A model generated the notes under the pieces. It had not been told where the DNA came from, searched no databases, and saw only the letters and a program-made list of their open reading frames with translations. From the NCBI RefSeq assembly GCF_025857195.1, contig NZ_CP109787.1, positions 2,483,501 through 2,547,500 of the forward strand: a stretch of 64,000 nt of DNA. The letters are read 5' to 3'. Position numbers and translations under genes: made by a program. This document shows positions 45,300 to 55,043 of this stretch, piece after piece. The stretch is from Leisingera thetidis (GTDB lineage: Bacteria > Pseudomonadota > Alphaproteobacteria > Rhodobacterales > Rhodobacteraceae). How positions within the stretch are numbered: the stretch's first letter is position 1; every line of letters begins with the position of its first letter.

Positions 45300-46787
45300 T
45301 TACTCGGCCAGGTTCAGCGCCACAAAGCGCGGCTCGCCGCCGCGGCGCACCAGCAGCAGCAGCGATTTGCGGCCCGCTTCCCTGGCCTCCCCGACCCGGG
45401 CCTCCAGCTCGCTGACCGAACCGACCTTCTGCTGGCCCGCCTCAGTGATCACATCGCCCGCCCGCAGGCCCTTTTCCCAGGCTTCCGAGGTTTCGTCCAC
45501 CGACAGGATCGCCAGCCCCTCGACATCTTCGCCGATGTTCAGCTCGCCGCGCAGCTGGTCGTTCAGCACCCCGACCGACAGGCCAAGCAGCTCCTTCTCG
45601 GTGGACCCGGGCGCATCGCCGCCGCTGTCCGGGCTGGACGGACCGCGCTCCGCATCCTCGCGGCGGCCCAGGGTCACCCGCAGGGTCTCGGTCTTGCCTT
45701 CGCGGTAGACCACCACGCGCACGGTCTTGCCCACCTCGGCATTGCCGACCTGGCGCACCAGGCCGCGGGTGTCGCGCACATCGATGCCGTCAAAGCTGAC
45801 AATCACGTCGCCGGCCAGCACGCCCGCATCCTTGGCCGGGCCGTCCGGCACATCGGTGACCAGCGCGCCGCGGGCCTTGTCCAGCCCGATCGCCTCGGCC
45901 AGGTCGCCGTCCACATCCTGGATCTTCACCCCCAGCCAGCCGCGGCGGGTCTCGCCGAACTGCTTCAGCTGGTCGACCACCTTGACCACCACATTGGACG
46001 CCATCGAGAAGCCGATGCCGATGGAGCCGCCGTTGGGCGACAGGATCGCGGTGTTCACGCCGACGACGTCGCCATCCATGTTGAACAGCGGCCCGCCGGA
46101 GTTGCCCCGGTTGATCGCCGCATCAGTCTGGATGTAGTCGTCATAAGACCCCGACAGCTCGCGGTTGCGGGCCGAGACGATGCCCGCCGACAGCGAGAAC
46201 CCCTGCCCCAGCGGGTTGCCCATCGCCACCACCCAGTCGCCGACCCGGGCGGTGTCGCTGTCGCCGAACTTGACGTATTTCAGCGGCAGCGGCGCCTGCA
46301 CCTTCAAGAGCGCAATATCGGTATTGGGATCGGTGCCGATCACCTTGGCCGGCAGCAGCTCCCTGGGCTGGCCCTCGCCGGGGAAGAACTCGATCTCGAT
46401 CTCGTCGGCGCCTTCGATCACGTGGTTGTTGGTGACGATGTAGCCATCTTCGGAAATCACAAAGCCCGAACCCAGCGCGGAGGAGCGGCGCGGCCGGTCG
46501 CCATTGCCGTTGCGGTCCTGGAATTCACGGAAGAAATCCTCGAACGGCGAGCCTTCCGGCACGATGCCCTGCGGGCCGGTGCGCCCCTCGATCACGGTGG
46601 TGGTGGTGATGTTGACCACCGACGGGCTTACCCTGTCGGCCAGCGGCGCCAGGCTCTCGGGCCGCGCCATGGCGGTTGCTGCCTGCATCAGCAGGACCGC
46701 CATGCTCAGCACCGCAAGCCAGATCATGCGCATCATCGCGCCTCTGCCGCTTGCCTGGCCGGAAATTGCAATTGCCTGTGGCTGCAC
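45300..46787 (-). CDS. degP: Periplasmic serine protease DegP/HtrA (Do family)
   Basis: A 495-residue envelope quality-control protease and chaperone. A hydrophobic signal sequence at about residues 22-42 ends in ATAMA. The catalytic triad is His122 (NNHVIEGADE), Asp157 (GTDPNTDIALLKV) and Ser230 (NRGNSGGPLF). Two PDZ domains follow (about 290-380 and 400-490). I chose GTG 46787 because AAGGAG is seven bases upstream; an ATG six codons earlier and one 17 codons later are alternatives, none changing the mature protein. It lies downstream of hflK-hflC-DUF2065 on the same strand, the usual alphaproteobacterial order. Confidence 0.94.
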   Translation of the reverse strand: MQPQAIAISGQASGRGAMMRMIWLAVLSMAVLLMQAATAMARPESLAPLADRVSPSVVNITTTTVIEGRTGPQGIVPEGSPFEDFFREFQDRNGNGDRPRRSSALGSGFVISEDGYIVTNNHVIEGADEIEIEFFPGEGQPRELLPAKVIGTDPNTDIALLKVQAPLPLKYVKFGDSDTARVGDWVVAMGNPLGQGFSLSAGIVSARNRELSGSYDDYIQTDAAINRGNSGGPLFNMDGDVVGVNTAILSPNGGSIGIGFSMASNVVVKVVDQLKQFGETRRGWLGVKIQDVDGDLAEAIGLDKARGALVTDVPDGPAKDAGVLAGDVIVSFDGIDVRDTRGLVRQVGNAEVGKTVRVVVYREGKTETLRVTLGRREDAERGPSSPDSGGDAPGSTEKELLGLSVGVLNDQLRGELNIGEDVEGLAILSVDETSEAWEKGLRAGDVITEAGQQKVGSVSELEARVGEAREAGRKSLLLLVRRGGEPRFVALNLAE

Positions 46788-46874
46788 GGAACTACTCCTT
46801 GTCATTTCTCATTCTTCTCCCCCGCCCGGACAGGCGCAAACGCCGCGGCAAACCAGGCGGAGTCTTATGGACAC

Positions 46875-46902
46875 AATGTAGGAACTTCCGCCCGTCCCGC
46901 AA
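46875..46902 (-). promoter_or_regulatory. Possible degP promoter
   Basis: On the minus strand TTGCGG (46897-46902) is followed after 16 bases by TACATT (46875-46880), about 90 bases before the degP start. The upstream side overlaps a small GCAAC/GTTGC palindrome. Assignment to a sigma factor is not possible. Confidence 0.35.
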
Positions 46903-47045
46903 CAAATGTTGCAAGGAAATAAGCCGCTGTGACCCGGTTTTCAGGCCGCAGCCGCGGGCACGCGCCCTGCCGGCGGCCTCCTGGCAGGGAAAGTGCGCGT
47001 TTCCGCGGACATTCCGCATGCGCCGCGCCGCATCGCACCCGGCGG

Positions 47046-47240
47046 TCAGATCCCGGATCGGAACGCCAGCCAGACCAGGATCAGCCCCAGCGCCACTGCG
47101 GCCAGCCCGGCATTGCGGCGCTGCGCATCGCTCAGGGCCCGCAGCATCTCCAGCAGCCGCTCAACAAGCGAAGGGGCCAGTGCGTACACCAGCCCCTCTG
47201 CAATCAGCACCAGCCCGAGGGCCAGGAGGATGAACCCCAC
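47046..47240 (-). CDS. DUF2065 small membrane protein (YjeT-like)
   Basis: A 64-residue protein with two membrane helices (about residues 3-20 and 43-62) and a short polar link (LEMLRALSDAQRRN), matching the DUF2065 family found next to hflC in Proteobacteria. It uses GTG 47240, placed directly against the hflC stop (TAA at 47241-47243) with no spacer; AGTAAGTGGGG gives little Shine-Dalgarno, so translation probably depends on coupling. Its work is unknown; the constant linkage to hflKC suggests a role with the FtsH-HflKC complex. Confidence 0.85.
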   Translation of the reverse strand: MGFILLALGLVLIAEGLVYALAPSLVERLLEMLRALSDAQRRNAGLAAVALGLILVWLAFRSGI

Positions 47241-48122
47241 TTACTCGGCCGCCGGCTTGCCGTCCGAGGATTTCAGATAGTTGAAAAACTCGTTTTCCGG
47301 CGACAGCACCATGGTGGAATTCCCCGCCAGCAGCGAATTCGCATAGGCGTTGAGGCTGCGGTAGAATTCAAAGAACTCCGGATCGGCGCCATACGCCTCG
47401 GCAAAGATCGCGTTGCGTTCGGCATCCGATTCGCCGCGGATGATCTCGGCCTCGCGCTGCGCTTCCGACACCAGCTCCACCACGGTCCGGTCCGCCTGCG
47501 CCCGGATCCGCTGCGCCGCCTCGTTGCCGCGGGCGCGCTCGTCGGTGGCTTCGCGCACACGCTCGGCCCGCATCCGCTCAAAGGTGGCATCCAGGTTTTC
47601 GGCCGGCAGGTCGGTGCGCTTCAGCCGCACGTCGATGATGGCAATGCCCAGCGCGCGGGCATCGGCAATGGCGCCGTTGCGGATCCGCAGCATCAGCGCC
47701 GCCCGGTCGGAACTCAGGATGTCGTTGGAGCTGACCGAGCCGAGGATTTCCCGGGTCTGCGCCCGCAGGATCGAATCCAGCCGGTTCTCCGCGGTGGCGA
47801 TGCCGCCGACGCCAACCGCCTGGCGGAACCGGTTCACGTCCACGATGCGGTAGCGCGCAAAGGCGTCGACCACCAGGCGGCGGTCGTCCGACGGGGTGAT
47901 TTCCAGCGGATCGATATCGCGGCTCAGGATGCGGTCGTCATAGCGCACCACTTCCTGGATCAGCGGGATCTTGAACGCCAGGCCCGGATCTTCCTTGACC
48001 GAAACCACCCGGCCGAACTGCAGCACCAGCGCCTTTTCGCGCTCGTCCACGATGAACACCGACGACAGCGCCGTAATGGCAGCGATCACCAGCACCGGCA
48101 GCAAAAGAGTTGTCTTGCGCAT
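47241..48122 (-). CDS. hflC: FtsH protease modulator HflC
   Basis: A 293-residue membrane-anchored SPFH/prohibitin-domain protein. With HflK it forms the large complex that encloses and restrains FtsH. One N-terminal anchor (LLLPVLVIAAITALSSVFIV), then the SPFH domain with LGRVVSVKEDPGLAFKIPL-like sequence, DPLEITPSDDRRLVVDAFARYRI in part, and a helical end with REATDERARGNEAAQRI. Its ATG overlaps the hflK stop by one base (TGATG). Full family length. Confidence 0.95.
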   Translation of the reverse strand: MRKTTLLLPVLVIAAITALSSVFIVDEREKALVLQFGRVVSVKEDPGLAFKIPLIQEVVRYDDRILSRDIDPLEITPSDDRRLVVDAFARYRIVDVNRFRQAVGVGGIATAENRLDSILRAQTREILGSVSSNDILSSDRAALMLRIRNGAIADARALGIAIIDVRLKRTDLPAENLDATFERMRAERVREATDERARGNEAAQRIRAQADRTVVELVSEAQREAEIIRGESDAERNAIFAEAYGADPEFFEFYRSLNAYANSLLAGNSTMVLSPENEFFNYLKSSDGKPAAE

Positions 48123-49258
48123 CAGTTGCTTCCTCCGCGGCGCAGTTCATTCAGCGGCAGGTAGGGCACGACGCCCTGGCCCTCGCCCGACTGCTCGTCA
48201 AGAATGATCTTGTCGACCCGGCTCAGCACCGTTTCCATGGTTTCAATGTACAGGCGCTTGCGGGTCACCTCAGGCGCCTTCTGGTATTCCGCCAGAACCG
48301 CCGAGAAACGGCTGGCCTCACCCTGGGCTTCGTTGACGACACGGGCGCGGTAGCCTTCGGCCCGTTCCAGCAGTTCCGCAGCCTGGCCGCGGGCCTCGGC
48401 CAGCGCATTGTTGGCATAGGCATCCGCTTCGTTCTGGCGCCGGTCGCGTTCCTGTTCCGCAGCCTGCACGTCGCGGAACGCCGCGATCACCGAGGCCGGC
48501 GGGTCGGCCTTGTCGAAGTTGACGCGGATGATGTTGATGCCGCTGTCGTAGTCATCCAGGGTGAACTGGATCAGCTCCTGCAGCCGCGAGGCAATTGCGC
48601 CACGGTCGCGGTTCAGGATCGGCGCCAGCTCGGACTGGGCGATGATCTCGCGCATGGCCGATTCCGACACCGCCCGGATGGTGGGCCGCGCATCGCGCAG
48701 GTTGAACAGGAACTGCGCCGGATCGTTGATGTTCCAGACCACCTGGAAATCGATGTCGACGATGTTCTCGTCGCCGGTCAGCATCAGCCCGGCATCCGAG
48801 CCGCGCCCGCCGACGCCGATATCCTCGGTCTGTTCGCGGGTGACCGGCAGGATTTCCTTGGTCACCAGCGGCCAGGGGGCAAAGTTCAGGCCCGGCTGGC
48901 CGGTGGCGGAATATTCGCCCAGGAACAGCTCCACCGATTGCTCTTCCGGCTTCACGGTGTAGAAGCTGGCAAAGCCCCACAGGAAGGCCGCGGCCACCGC
49001 CGCCAGGCCCAGGGTGCCCTTGGAGAACAGCGGCGCACCGCCGCCGGGGCCGCCGCGCCCGCCGCGCCCGCCGCCGCCGCGCCCGCCCATCAGCACGCGC
49101 AGCTGCTCCTGGCCTTTCTTCACCAGCTCGTCGATCTCGGGAATCTGGGGCTCGTCCGGCTTGCGGCCGCCGCCGCCGCCGCCGTTGTTGCCCCGGTTGC
49201 CTCCTCCGCCGCCGGAAGAGCCGCCGCCCCCCCAGGGGCCACCGCTATTGCCCGCCAT
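48122..49258 (-). CDS. hflK: FtsH protease modulator HflK
   Basis: A 378-residue partner of HflC. The N-terminus is a Gly/Asn-rich cytosolic tail (long glycine runs up to about residue 35 and GGRGGGGRGGRGGPGGG near 80), then one membrane anchor (about 84-103) and the SPFH domain: EYSATGQPGLNFAPWP, NIVDIDFQVVWNINDP, SESAMREIIAQSELAPIL. The Gly-rich N-terminus is a known HflK trait. The helical C-terminal part (EQERDRRQNEADAYANNA) packs with HflC. It lies 66 bases after the gor stop on the same strand. Confidence 0.95.
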   Translation of the reverse strand: MAGNSGGPWGGGGSSGGGGGNRGNNGGGGGGRKPDEPQIPEIDELVKKGQEQLRVLMGGRGGGGRGGRGGPGGGAPLFSKGTLGLAAVAAAFLWGFASFYTVKPEEQSVELFLGEYSATGQPGLNFAPWPLVTKEILPVTREQTEDIGVGGRGSDAGLMLTGDENIVDIDFQVVWNINDPAQFLFNLRDARPTIRAVSESAMREIIAQSELAPILNRDRGAIASRLQELIQFTLDDYDSGINIIRVNFDKADPPASVIAAFRDVQAAEQERDRRQNEADAYANNALAEARGQAAELLERAEGYRARVVNEAQGEASRFSAVLAEYQKAPEVTRKRLYIETMETVLSRVDKIILDEQSGEGQGVVPYLPLNELRRGGSN

Positions 49259-49324
49259 GTGTCTCCTATCCGTTTGCTGCCGCCAGCGGCGGCATATGTT
49301 CTAAATTCTTGCCGATCCGCCCCG

Positions 49325-50680
49325 TCAGGTGGTGCGGACCGGAGTCTTCAGCGTCACCAACTCTTCCGACATTGTCGGGTGCACCGCAACCGTGCGGTCG
49401 AAATCTTCCTTGGTCGCGCCCATCTTTACCGCGATTCCGGCCAGCTGGATCATCTCGCCGGCCCCGGGTGCGACAATATGGCAGCCCAGCACGCGGCGCG
49501 TCGCCTTCGACACCACCAGCTTCATCAGCACCTTCTGGGCGCGGCCGGCAAAGCTCTGCTGCATCGGCTTGAAGGCGGCGGAATAGACCTCGATCGCCTC
49601 CTGCCTGGCCGCGTCCTCTTCGCTCAGCCCGATGGTGCCCATTTCCGGCTGGGTGAAGATCGCGGTCGGGATCAGCGCGTGATCGGGGCTGGTCGGGTTC
49701 GCCTTGAACACCGTCTCGACAAAGGCCATGCCCTCGCGGATCGCCACCGGGGTCAGCGCAACCCGGTCGGTCACATCGCCCACCGCATAGACCGAGGGCA
49801 CCGTGGTCTGGCTGTACTGGTCGACCACGATCTCGCCGCCCTTGCCGCGTTCGACGCCGATCTCCTCAAGGCCCAGGTTGTCCGCGTTGGGGGCGCGGCC
49901 GGTGGCATACATCACCTGATCGAACAGGTGCTCTTCGCCATTGGTGTCGGTGACCCGGATCCTGCCGCCGTCCTGGCGCATCGCGGTGACATTGATGTTC
50001 ACCCGCAGGTCGACACCCGCCTCGCGCATGCCGTCGGCGATCACGCCGCGGGCTTCCTCGTCAAAGCCGCGCAGGATCTGGGCGCCGCGGTAGAACTGGG
50101 TGGTCCTGACGCCCAGCCCGTTCAGGATGCCTGCAAATTCGGATGCGATATAGCCGCCGCCGACGATCAGGATGCTTCCGGGCAGCTTGTCGAGGTGGAA
50201 AATCTCGTTCGAGGTGATCGCCAGCTCCGCGCCCGGCAAGTCCGGCACCGTCGGCCAGCCGCCGGTGGCGACCAGGATGTGCTTGGCGGTCTTGCGGGTG
50301 CCGTCGGCCAGCTCCACCGTATGGGCATCGGCCAGCCGGGCGCGCTGGTCGAAGCTTTCGACGCCGTTGGTCTTCAGGATGTTGCGGTAGACGCCTTCCA
50401 GCCGGTCCAGCTCGCCGTGCAGCTTGCCCTTGAAGGCATCCCAGTCAAAGCCGCCGGCGGTGATGTCCCAGCCATAGGCGCGGGCGTCCTCGGCCATGGT
50501 GGAATATTCCGAGGCAAACACCATCAGCTTCTTCGGCACGCAGCCGCGGATCACGCAGGTGCCGCCATAGCGGTCCTCTTCTGCCAGCGCCACCGTGGCG
50601 CCTTCCTGTGCCGCCACGCGGGCGGCCCGCACCCCGCCGGAGCCGCCGCCGATGACAAACAGATCGTAATCAAAGCTCAT
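49325..50680 (-). CDS. gor: Glutathione reductase
   Basis: A 451-residue flavoprotein disulfide reductase keeping glutathione reduced with NADPH. FAD site GGGSGGVRAARVAA (residues 11-24); redox-active pair in GGTCVIRGCVPKK (Cys42 and Cys47, CxxxxC); NADPH site IVGGGYIASEFAGIL; second FAD motif VYAVGDVTDRVALTPVA; active-site base in VAVHPTMSEELVT. The HPTxSEE end and CVIRGC form separate it from lipoamide dehydrogenase. ATG 50680 has AAGGGC upstream. It follows rpiA on the same strand (242 bases) and precedes hflK. Confidence 0.93.
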   Translation of the reverse strand: MSFDYDLFVIGGGSGGVRAARVAAQEGATVALAEEDRYGGTCVIRGCVPKKLMVFASEYSTMAEDARAYGWDITAGGFDWDAFKGKLHGELDRLEGVYRNILKTNGVESFDQRARLADAHTVELADGTRKTAKHILVATGGWPTVPDLPGAELAITSNEIFHLDKLPGSILIVGGGYIASEFAGILNGLGVRTTQFYRGAQILRGFDEEARGVIADGMREAGVDLRVNINVTAMRQDGGRIRVTDTNGEEHLFDQVMYATGRAPNADNLGLEEIGVERGKGGEIVVDQYSQTTVPSVYAVGDVTDRVALTPVAIREGMAFVETVFKANPTSPDHALIPTAIFTQPEMGTIGLSEEDAARQEAIEVYSAAFKPMQQSFAGRAQKVLMKLVVSKATRRVLGCHIVAPGAGEMIQLAGIAVKMGATKEDFDRTVAVHPTMSEELVTLKTPVRTT

Positions 50681-50922
50681 GAAGTTCTGCCCTTTGCAAG
50701 TCTTGTGATGGTATCCCACAACGGAGCACCAAACGCCATATGCCCAAGTGGGCGTTATTGCGCCGCTTTCAACCTTTTGCCGCGGTTTTGCACGGGGTTG
50801 TGAGGCGCAACGGCCCTACCCCGGTCAACGCGGCGGGCTTTGGCCAGCGCCCGCGCCGCCGCGCTGCAGGCCCGGCCCCGCCGTGGCAGGGCCGGCGGAC
50901 CATCAGATCCTGGAAACGCCGG

Positions 50923-51711
50923 TCAATCCTGCAGGTCGGTGAACAGGTTGTCGGTCTCGACGAAATCCAGCTTGTCCTTTTCGACGGTGCCTTCATTGAT
51001 GTCGCGCACCTCGACCCGGCCGTCGCCGAACCCGATCACCACGGTATCGCAGATGTCGATGAACAGGCCGTTCTCGATCACCCCGGGGATCTGGTTCATC
51101 ACCAGCGCCAGCTGGCGGGCATTGCCGATGCGCTTCAGGTGCAGGTCGAGAATGTAGTTCCCCTCATCGGTCACAAACGGCGCATCGCCGTTCATCCGCA
51201 GGGTGGTGGTGCGGCCCATCACGTCCATCGACACCAGGGTTTCCTCGATCAGCGCCTGGCTGCTCTGCCAGCCGAACGGCAGCACCTCCAGCGGCAGCGG
51301 GAAGGCGCCCAGGGTCTCGACCGACTTGCTGGCATCGGCAATCACCACCATCTGGTCCGAGGCGGTGGCGACGATCTTCTCCTGCAGATGCGCGCCGCCG
51401 CCGCCCTTGATCAGGTTCAGGTCGGCATCGAACTCGTCGGCGCCGTCGATGGTCATGTCCAGCCATTTGGCCTCGTCCAGCGACACCACGTTGATGCCCA
51501 CGTCCCGCGCCAGCGCCGCGGTGCGGCTGGAGGTCGGCACCGCGGTGATCTTCAGCCCGTCCTTCTGCACCATCTCGCCCAGGCAGCGCACCAGCCAGGC
51601 GGCGGTGGAGCCGGTGCCAAGGCCGACCCGCATGCCATCCTCAACCATATCCGCCGCCCGCTTGGCAGCTACGAATTTCGCCTTGTCGATGGGCGACAGC
51701 TCTCCGGTCAT
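50923..51711 (-). CDS. rpiA: Ribose-5-phosphate isomerase A
   Basis: A 262-residue isomerase of ribulose-5-phosphate and ribose-5-phosphate in the pentose phosphate pathway. The phosphate-binding GLGTGSTAAWLV lies at about residues 29-40, DMTIDGADEFDADLN at about 92-106 carries catalytic acids, and IKGGGGAHLQEKIVA supplies the catalytic Lys/Glu. Full length. ATG 51711 lies behind GGAG. It heads the rpiA-gor-hflK-hflC-DUF2065-degP run and is divergent from a methyltransferase gene. Confidence 0.95.
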   Translation of the reverse strand: MTGELSPIDKAKFVAAKRAADMVEDGMRVGLGTGSTAAWLVRCLGEMVQKDGLKITAVPTSSRTAALARDVGINVVSLDEAKWLDMTIDGADEFDADLNLIKGGGGAHLQEKIVATASDQMVVIADASKSVETLGAFPLPLEVLPFGWQSSQALIEETLVSMDVMGRTTTLRMNGDAPFVTDEGNYILDLHLKRIGNARQLALVMNQIPGVIENGLFIDICDTVVIGFGDGRVEVRDINEGTVEKDKLDFVETDNLFTDLQD

Positions 51712-51857
51712 CAGGTGACTCCATGAATACGCGTTTGCCGCGGTTATAGGCAGTTTGCCGCCCATGCGCGAGAGGGCATTTGCGGCGGTTCTCCGCTCCC
51801 CGGCTGGAAATCCCGGCGCATCGGCCTACAGATCATCCTCTCAGAGGGCCTGATTTC

Positions 51858-52634
51858 ATGCTGAACTTCGACGAAGAAACCACCCGCCTGCTCGAAGACG
51901 CCTACCAAGGCGCCGATGTGTCGCGGCGGCGGCAGGCGGCGTTTGACGCGTTGGCGCCGCAGCCGGGCGAGCGCATTCTCGACCTCGGCTGCGGCAACGG
52001 GCTGCTGACGCTGGAGCTGTCGCGCGCGGTCGGCCCCGGCGGCCATGTCGCCGGGCTCGACGCCAGCCCGCAGATGCTGGCCGCCGCCCGCCTGCGGCTG
52101 GAGGGGCGCGGCAACACCACCCTGACCGAAGGCGACGCGGCGCGGCTGCCGTTCGACGACGCCGGCTTTGACAAGGCCGCGGCGCTGCAGGTGTTCGAAT
52201 ACCTGACCGACCGCCGCCCGGCCCTGCGCGCGCTGCACAAGGCGCTGAAGCCCGGCGGGCGGCTGGTTGCCGGCGACATCCACTGGGACACCTTGGCCTG
52301 GCACAGCGACAACACCCGGCGCATGGAGCGGATGCTGGAGGCCTGGAGCCGCCACATGGCGGTGCGCGACCTGCCCGCAAAGCTGCCCGCCGAGCTGCGC
52401 AGCTGCGGGTTCGAGGTCCGGCAGATGCAGCCGGTCACCATCTGCGACACCGCGCTGCGCCCCGACGGGCTGGCGGCGATGATGATCCAGCTGATCCGCG
52501 CCTTTGCGGTGGACATCGGCGCCACCGACGCGGACGACGCCGCCGCCTGGGCGCGCGAGCAGCAGGAACTGGCGGCCGAGGGGCGGTTCTTCCTGTCGCT
52601 GACCCATTTCGTCTGCACGGCGCGCAAGCAGTAA
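51858..52634 (+). CDS. Class I SAM-dependent methyltransferase
   Basis: A 258-residue methyltransferase (Methyltransf_11/UbiE-like core). Motif I is ILDLGCGNGLLTLELSRAVG (about residues 40-59), VAGLDASPQML is motif II, EGDAARLPFDDAGFDK the third, and LKPGGRLVAGDI the post-I strand. The substrate cannot be read from this; UbiE-like, arsenite or small-molecule methylation are all possible. ATG 51858 begins LNFDEETTRLLEDAYQGADV, with AGAGGGCCTG upstream as a fair ribosome-binding site. It is divergent from rpiA. Confidence 0.85.
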   Translation: MLNFDEETTRLLEDAYQGADVSRRRQAAFDALAPQPGERILDLGCGNGLLTLELSRAVGPGGHVAGLDASPQMLAAARLRLEGRGNTTLTEGDAARLPFDDAGFDKAAALQVFEYLTDRRPALRALHKALKPGGRLVAGDIHWDTLAWHSDNTRRMERMLEAWSRHMAVRDLPAKLPAELRSCGFEVRQMQPVTICDTALRPDGLAAMMIQLIRAFAVDIGATDADDAAAWAREQQELAAEGRFFLSLTHFVCTARKQ

Positions 52635-52766
52635 CGGCCTGAACCGCAGGCCGGATTCCGCCACCCGCCGGGCCGGCGGCGAAACATGCATCACAAAGGC
52701 GGGTTTCCTATTGGAAACGCCGGAAATGGACACATATCCAGCGCGTCCGCATCATAATATTACGCC

Positions 52767-53474
52767 ATGAAACCCGAATACCGCCTCCACTACGCCCCCG
52801 ACAACGCGTCACTGGTCATCCGGCTGGTGCTGGAGGAGCTTGGCCAGCCGTTCGAGACGGTTCTGGTCGACCGCAAGGCGGAAGCGCAGAACAGTGCGGA
52901 ATACCGGGCGCTCAATCCCAACGGGCTGATCCCGGTGCTGGAAACCCCCGATGGCGCGCTGTTTGAAACCGCCGCCATCCTCTTGTGGCTGGCCGGCCGC
53001 CACGGCGCCATGGCCCCGGCGGCGGGCTCGGCTGCCTACGCGCCGTTCCTCAAATGGCTGTTCTTTGCCTCCAACACGCTGCATGCCGATTTGCGGATGC
53101 TGTTCTATCCTCAAAAATACATCGGCACTGACAGCGCCCAGCAGGACCAGCTGCAAAAGGTGCTGCGCCAGCGGCTGCAGGCGCATCTGGCCAACCTCGA
53201 CCGCGCCGCCGCAGACCGCCCCGGCTGGCTCGGCGCGCCGCAGCCCTCGGTGCTGGATTATTACCTGGCCTGCCAGCTGCGCTGGATGGCGCTGTATCCC
53301 GCCGGCGCAGACCGCAGCTGGTTCGATCTTTCCCGCTGCCCCAGCCTGCAGCGCCTCTGCGCCGGGCTGGAGCACCGCCCCGCCGTTGCCAAGGCACAAG
53401 AGGCCGAAGGCCTCGGCGCCGCCCCGTTCACGTCCCCGGCTTACGCCAATCCCCCAGAAGGATCAGCCACCTGA
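52767..53474 (+). CDS. Glutathione S-transferase family protein
   Basis: A 235-residue GST. The N-terminal thioredoxin-like domain has YAPDNASLVIRLVLEELGQP, with Ser or Asn at the catalytic place, the cis-Pro in NPNGLIPVLE and DGALFETAAILLWLA. The C-terminal domain is helical with QPSVLDYYLACQLRW. It overlaps the next gene, L-serine dehydratase, by one base (TGATG at 53472-53476), so they are co-translated; a link between glutathione and serine/cysteine metabolism is only a guess. A short palindrome GTTTCC-TATT-GGAAAC lies about 50 bases before the start and could be regulatory. Confidence 0.85.
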   Translation: MKPEYRLHYAPDNASLVIRLVLEELGQPFETVLVDRKAEAQNSAEYRALNPNGLIPVLETPDGALFETAAILLWLAGRHGAMAPAAGSAAYAPFLKWLFFASNTLHADLRMLFYPQKYIGTDSAQQDQLQKVLRQRLQAHLANLDRAAADRPGWLGAPQPSVLDYYLACQLRWMALYPAGADRSWFDLSRCPSLQRLCAGLEHRPAVAKAQEAEGLGAAPFTSPAYANPPEGSAT

Positions 53475-54847
53475 TGTTCCTCTCCGTTTTCGACATGTTC
53501 AAAGTGGGCATCGGCCCGTCGTCCTCCCACACCATGGGGCCGATGGTCGCCGCCGCGCGCTTCCTCGATATGATGCGCGCCTCGCCGTTCGAGTTCCACG
53601 GCCTGCGCGCCTCGCTGCACGGCTCGCTCGCCTTCACCGGCGTCGGCCATGCCACCGACCGCGCCACCATCCTCGGCCTCGGCGGCTTCCGCCCCGATGA
53701 CTACGACGACGCAAAGGCCGAGGCCTTCCTCGCCGAACTGGCCGAAACCCGCACCATGCGGCCCGAAGGTCTGGGGGAGCTGCACTTCGACCCCAAGGCC
53801 GACATGATCTTCGACTATGATCACGCGCTGCCGGGCCATGCCAACGGCATGATCCTGATGGCCACCGATGCCCAGGGCGACGTGATCCTGCGGCAGGTGT
53901 TCTACTCGATCGGCGGCGGCTTTGTCGTCACCGAGGAGGAACTGGCCGCAGGCAAGGCGACCGAGGAAGGCGACCCGGTGCCCTACCCGTTCAAATCCGC
54001 CGCCGAGATGCTGGAGATGGCCAAGGCCAGCGGCAAATCCATCGCCGGCATGAAGCGCGCCAACGAGATCGCCCGCGGAGGGTCCGACAACCTGTCCAAG
54101 GGCACCGCCCGCATCTGGCAGGTGATGAACGACTGCATCAACCGCGGGCTGGAGCGCGACGGCATCCTGCCCGGCGGCCTCAAGGTGCGCCGCCGCGCCA
54201 AGGGCATCTATGACGCGCTGATGGCCGAGCGCGGCAAGAACCTGACCGCGCCGCACACCATCAACGACTGGATGAGCGTCTATGCAATGGCGGTGAACGA
54301 GGAAAACGCGGCCGGCGGCCAGGTTGTCACCGCCCCGACCAACGGCGCCGCGGGCACCCTGCCGGCCGTGATCCGCTATTACCTCGACCATGTGCCGGGC
54401 GCCTCCGAAAGCCACGTCGAGGACTTCCTGCTGACCGCCGCCGCCATTGCCGGCCTGGTCAAGTACAACGCATCCATTTCCGGTGCCGAAGCCGGCTGCC
54501 AGGCCGAGGTCGGCTCCGCCGCCGCGATGTCCGCCGCGGGCCTCTGCGCCGTGATGGGCGGCACCCCGGAGCAGGTGGAGAACGCCGCCGAGATCGCACT
54601 GGAGCATCACCTCGGCATGACCTGCGACCCGGTGAAGGGGCTGGTTCAGGTGCCCTGCATCGAGCGCAACGGGCTGGCGGCGATCAAGGCGGTCTCCGCC
54701 GCCTCCCTCGCCCTGCGCGGCGACGGCCAGCACTTCGTGCCGCTGGACGCCTGCATCGAGACCATGCGCCAGACCGGTGCCGACATGCATGACAAGTACA
54801 AGGAAACCTCGCTCGGCGGCCTCGCGGTGAACGTGCCGAACTGCTGA
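53474..54847 (+). CDS. sdaA: L-serine ammonia-lyase (Fe-S dependent)
   Basis: A 457-residue single-chain L-serine dehydratase making pyruvate and ammonia. The N-terminal beta domain starts [20 protein letters not shown] (about residues 4-23), and the alpha domain has [37 protein letters not shown], and [13 protein letters not shown]. Cysteines in [15 protein letters not shown] and VPCIERN would bind the oxygen-sensitive [4Fe-4S] cluster, and the C-terminal Cys tail (VPNC) is the known plug of the active site. Full length. Coupled to the upstream GST gene. Confidence 0.96.
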   Translation: MFLSVFDMFKVGIGPSSSHTMGPMVAAARFLDMMRASPFEFHGLRASLHGSLAFTGVGHATDRATILGLGGFRPDDYDDAKAEAFLAELAETRTMRPEGLGELHFDPKADMIFDYDHALPGHANGMILMATDAQGDVILRQVFYSIGGGFVVTEEELAAGKATEEGDPVPYPFKSAAEMLEMAKASGKSIAGMKRANEIARGGSDNLSKGTARIWQVMNDCINRGLERDGILPGGLKVRRRAKGIYDALMAERGKNLTAPHTINDWMSVYAMAVNEENAAGGQVVTAPTNGAAGTLPAVIRYYLDHVPGASESHVEDFLLTAAAIAGLVKYNASISGAEAGCQAEVGSAAAMSAAGLCAVMGGTPEQVENAAEIALEHHLGMTCDPVKGLVQVPCIERNGLAAIKAVSAASLALRGDGQHFVPLDACIETMRQTGADMHDKYKETSLGGLAVNVPNC

Positions 54848-55043
54848 TCATCCCGGCTTTCTTGAAAAGATAGCGAGACATAAGGCCCGGGCCTGACCTT
54901 GGGAGGGCGCGAATGCGCCTTCCCGGGGGGAAGGTCAGGCGCGGGCCGTGCCGCTGCGCGCCACGTCCCAAAAATACGCAATGCCTCTCCTTCCGCCGCA
55001 ACTCCAGCTTGCACGATGGCTGTTGCACGCCTAGCGTGGCGCC

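Noticed and set aside
48110..50803. Very long open frame (about 900 codons) on the plus strand opposite hflK and gor
   Set aside because: It is antisense to well-supported genes, rich in His, Arg, Gln and Ala as expected of an antisense frame in GC-rich DNA, and has no motif.
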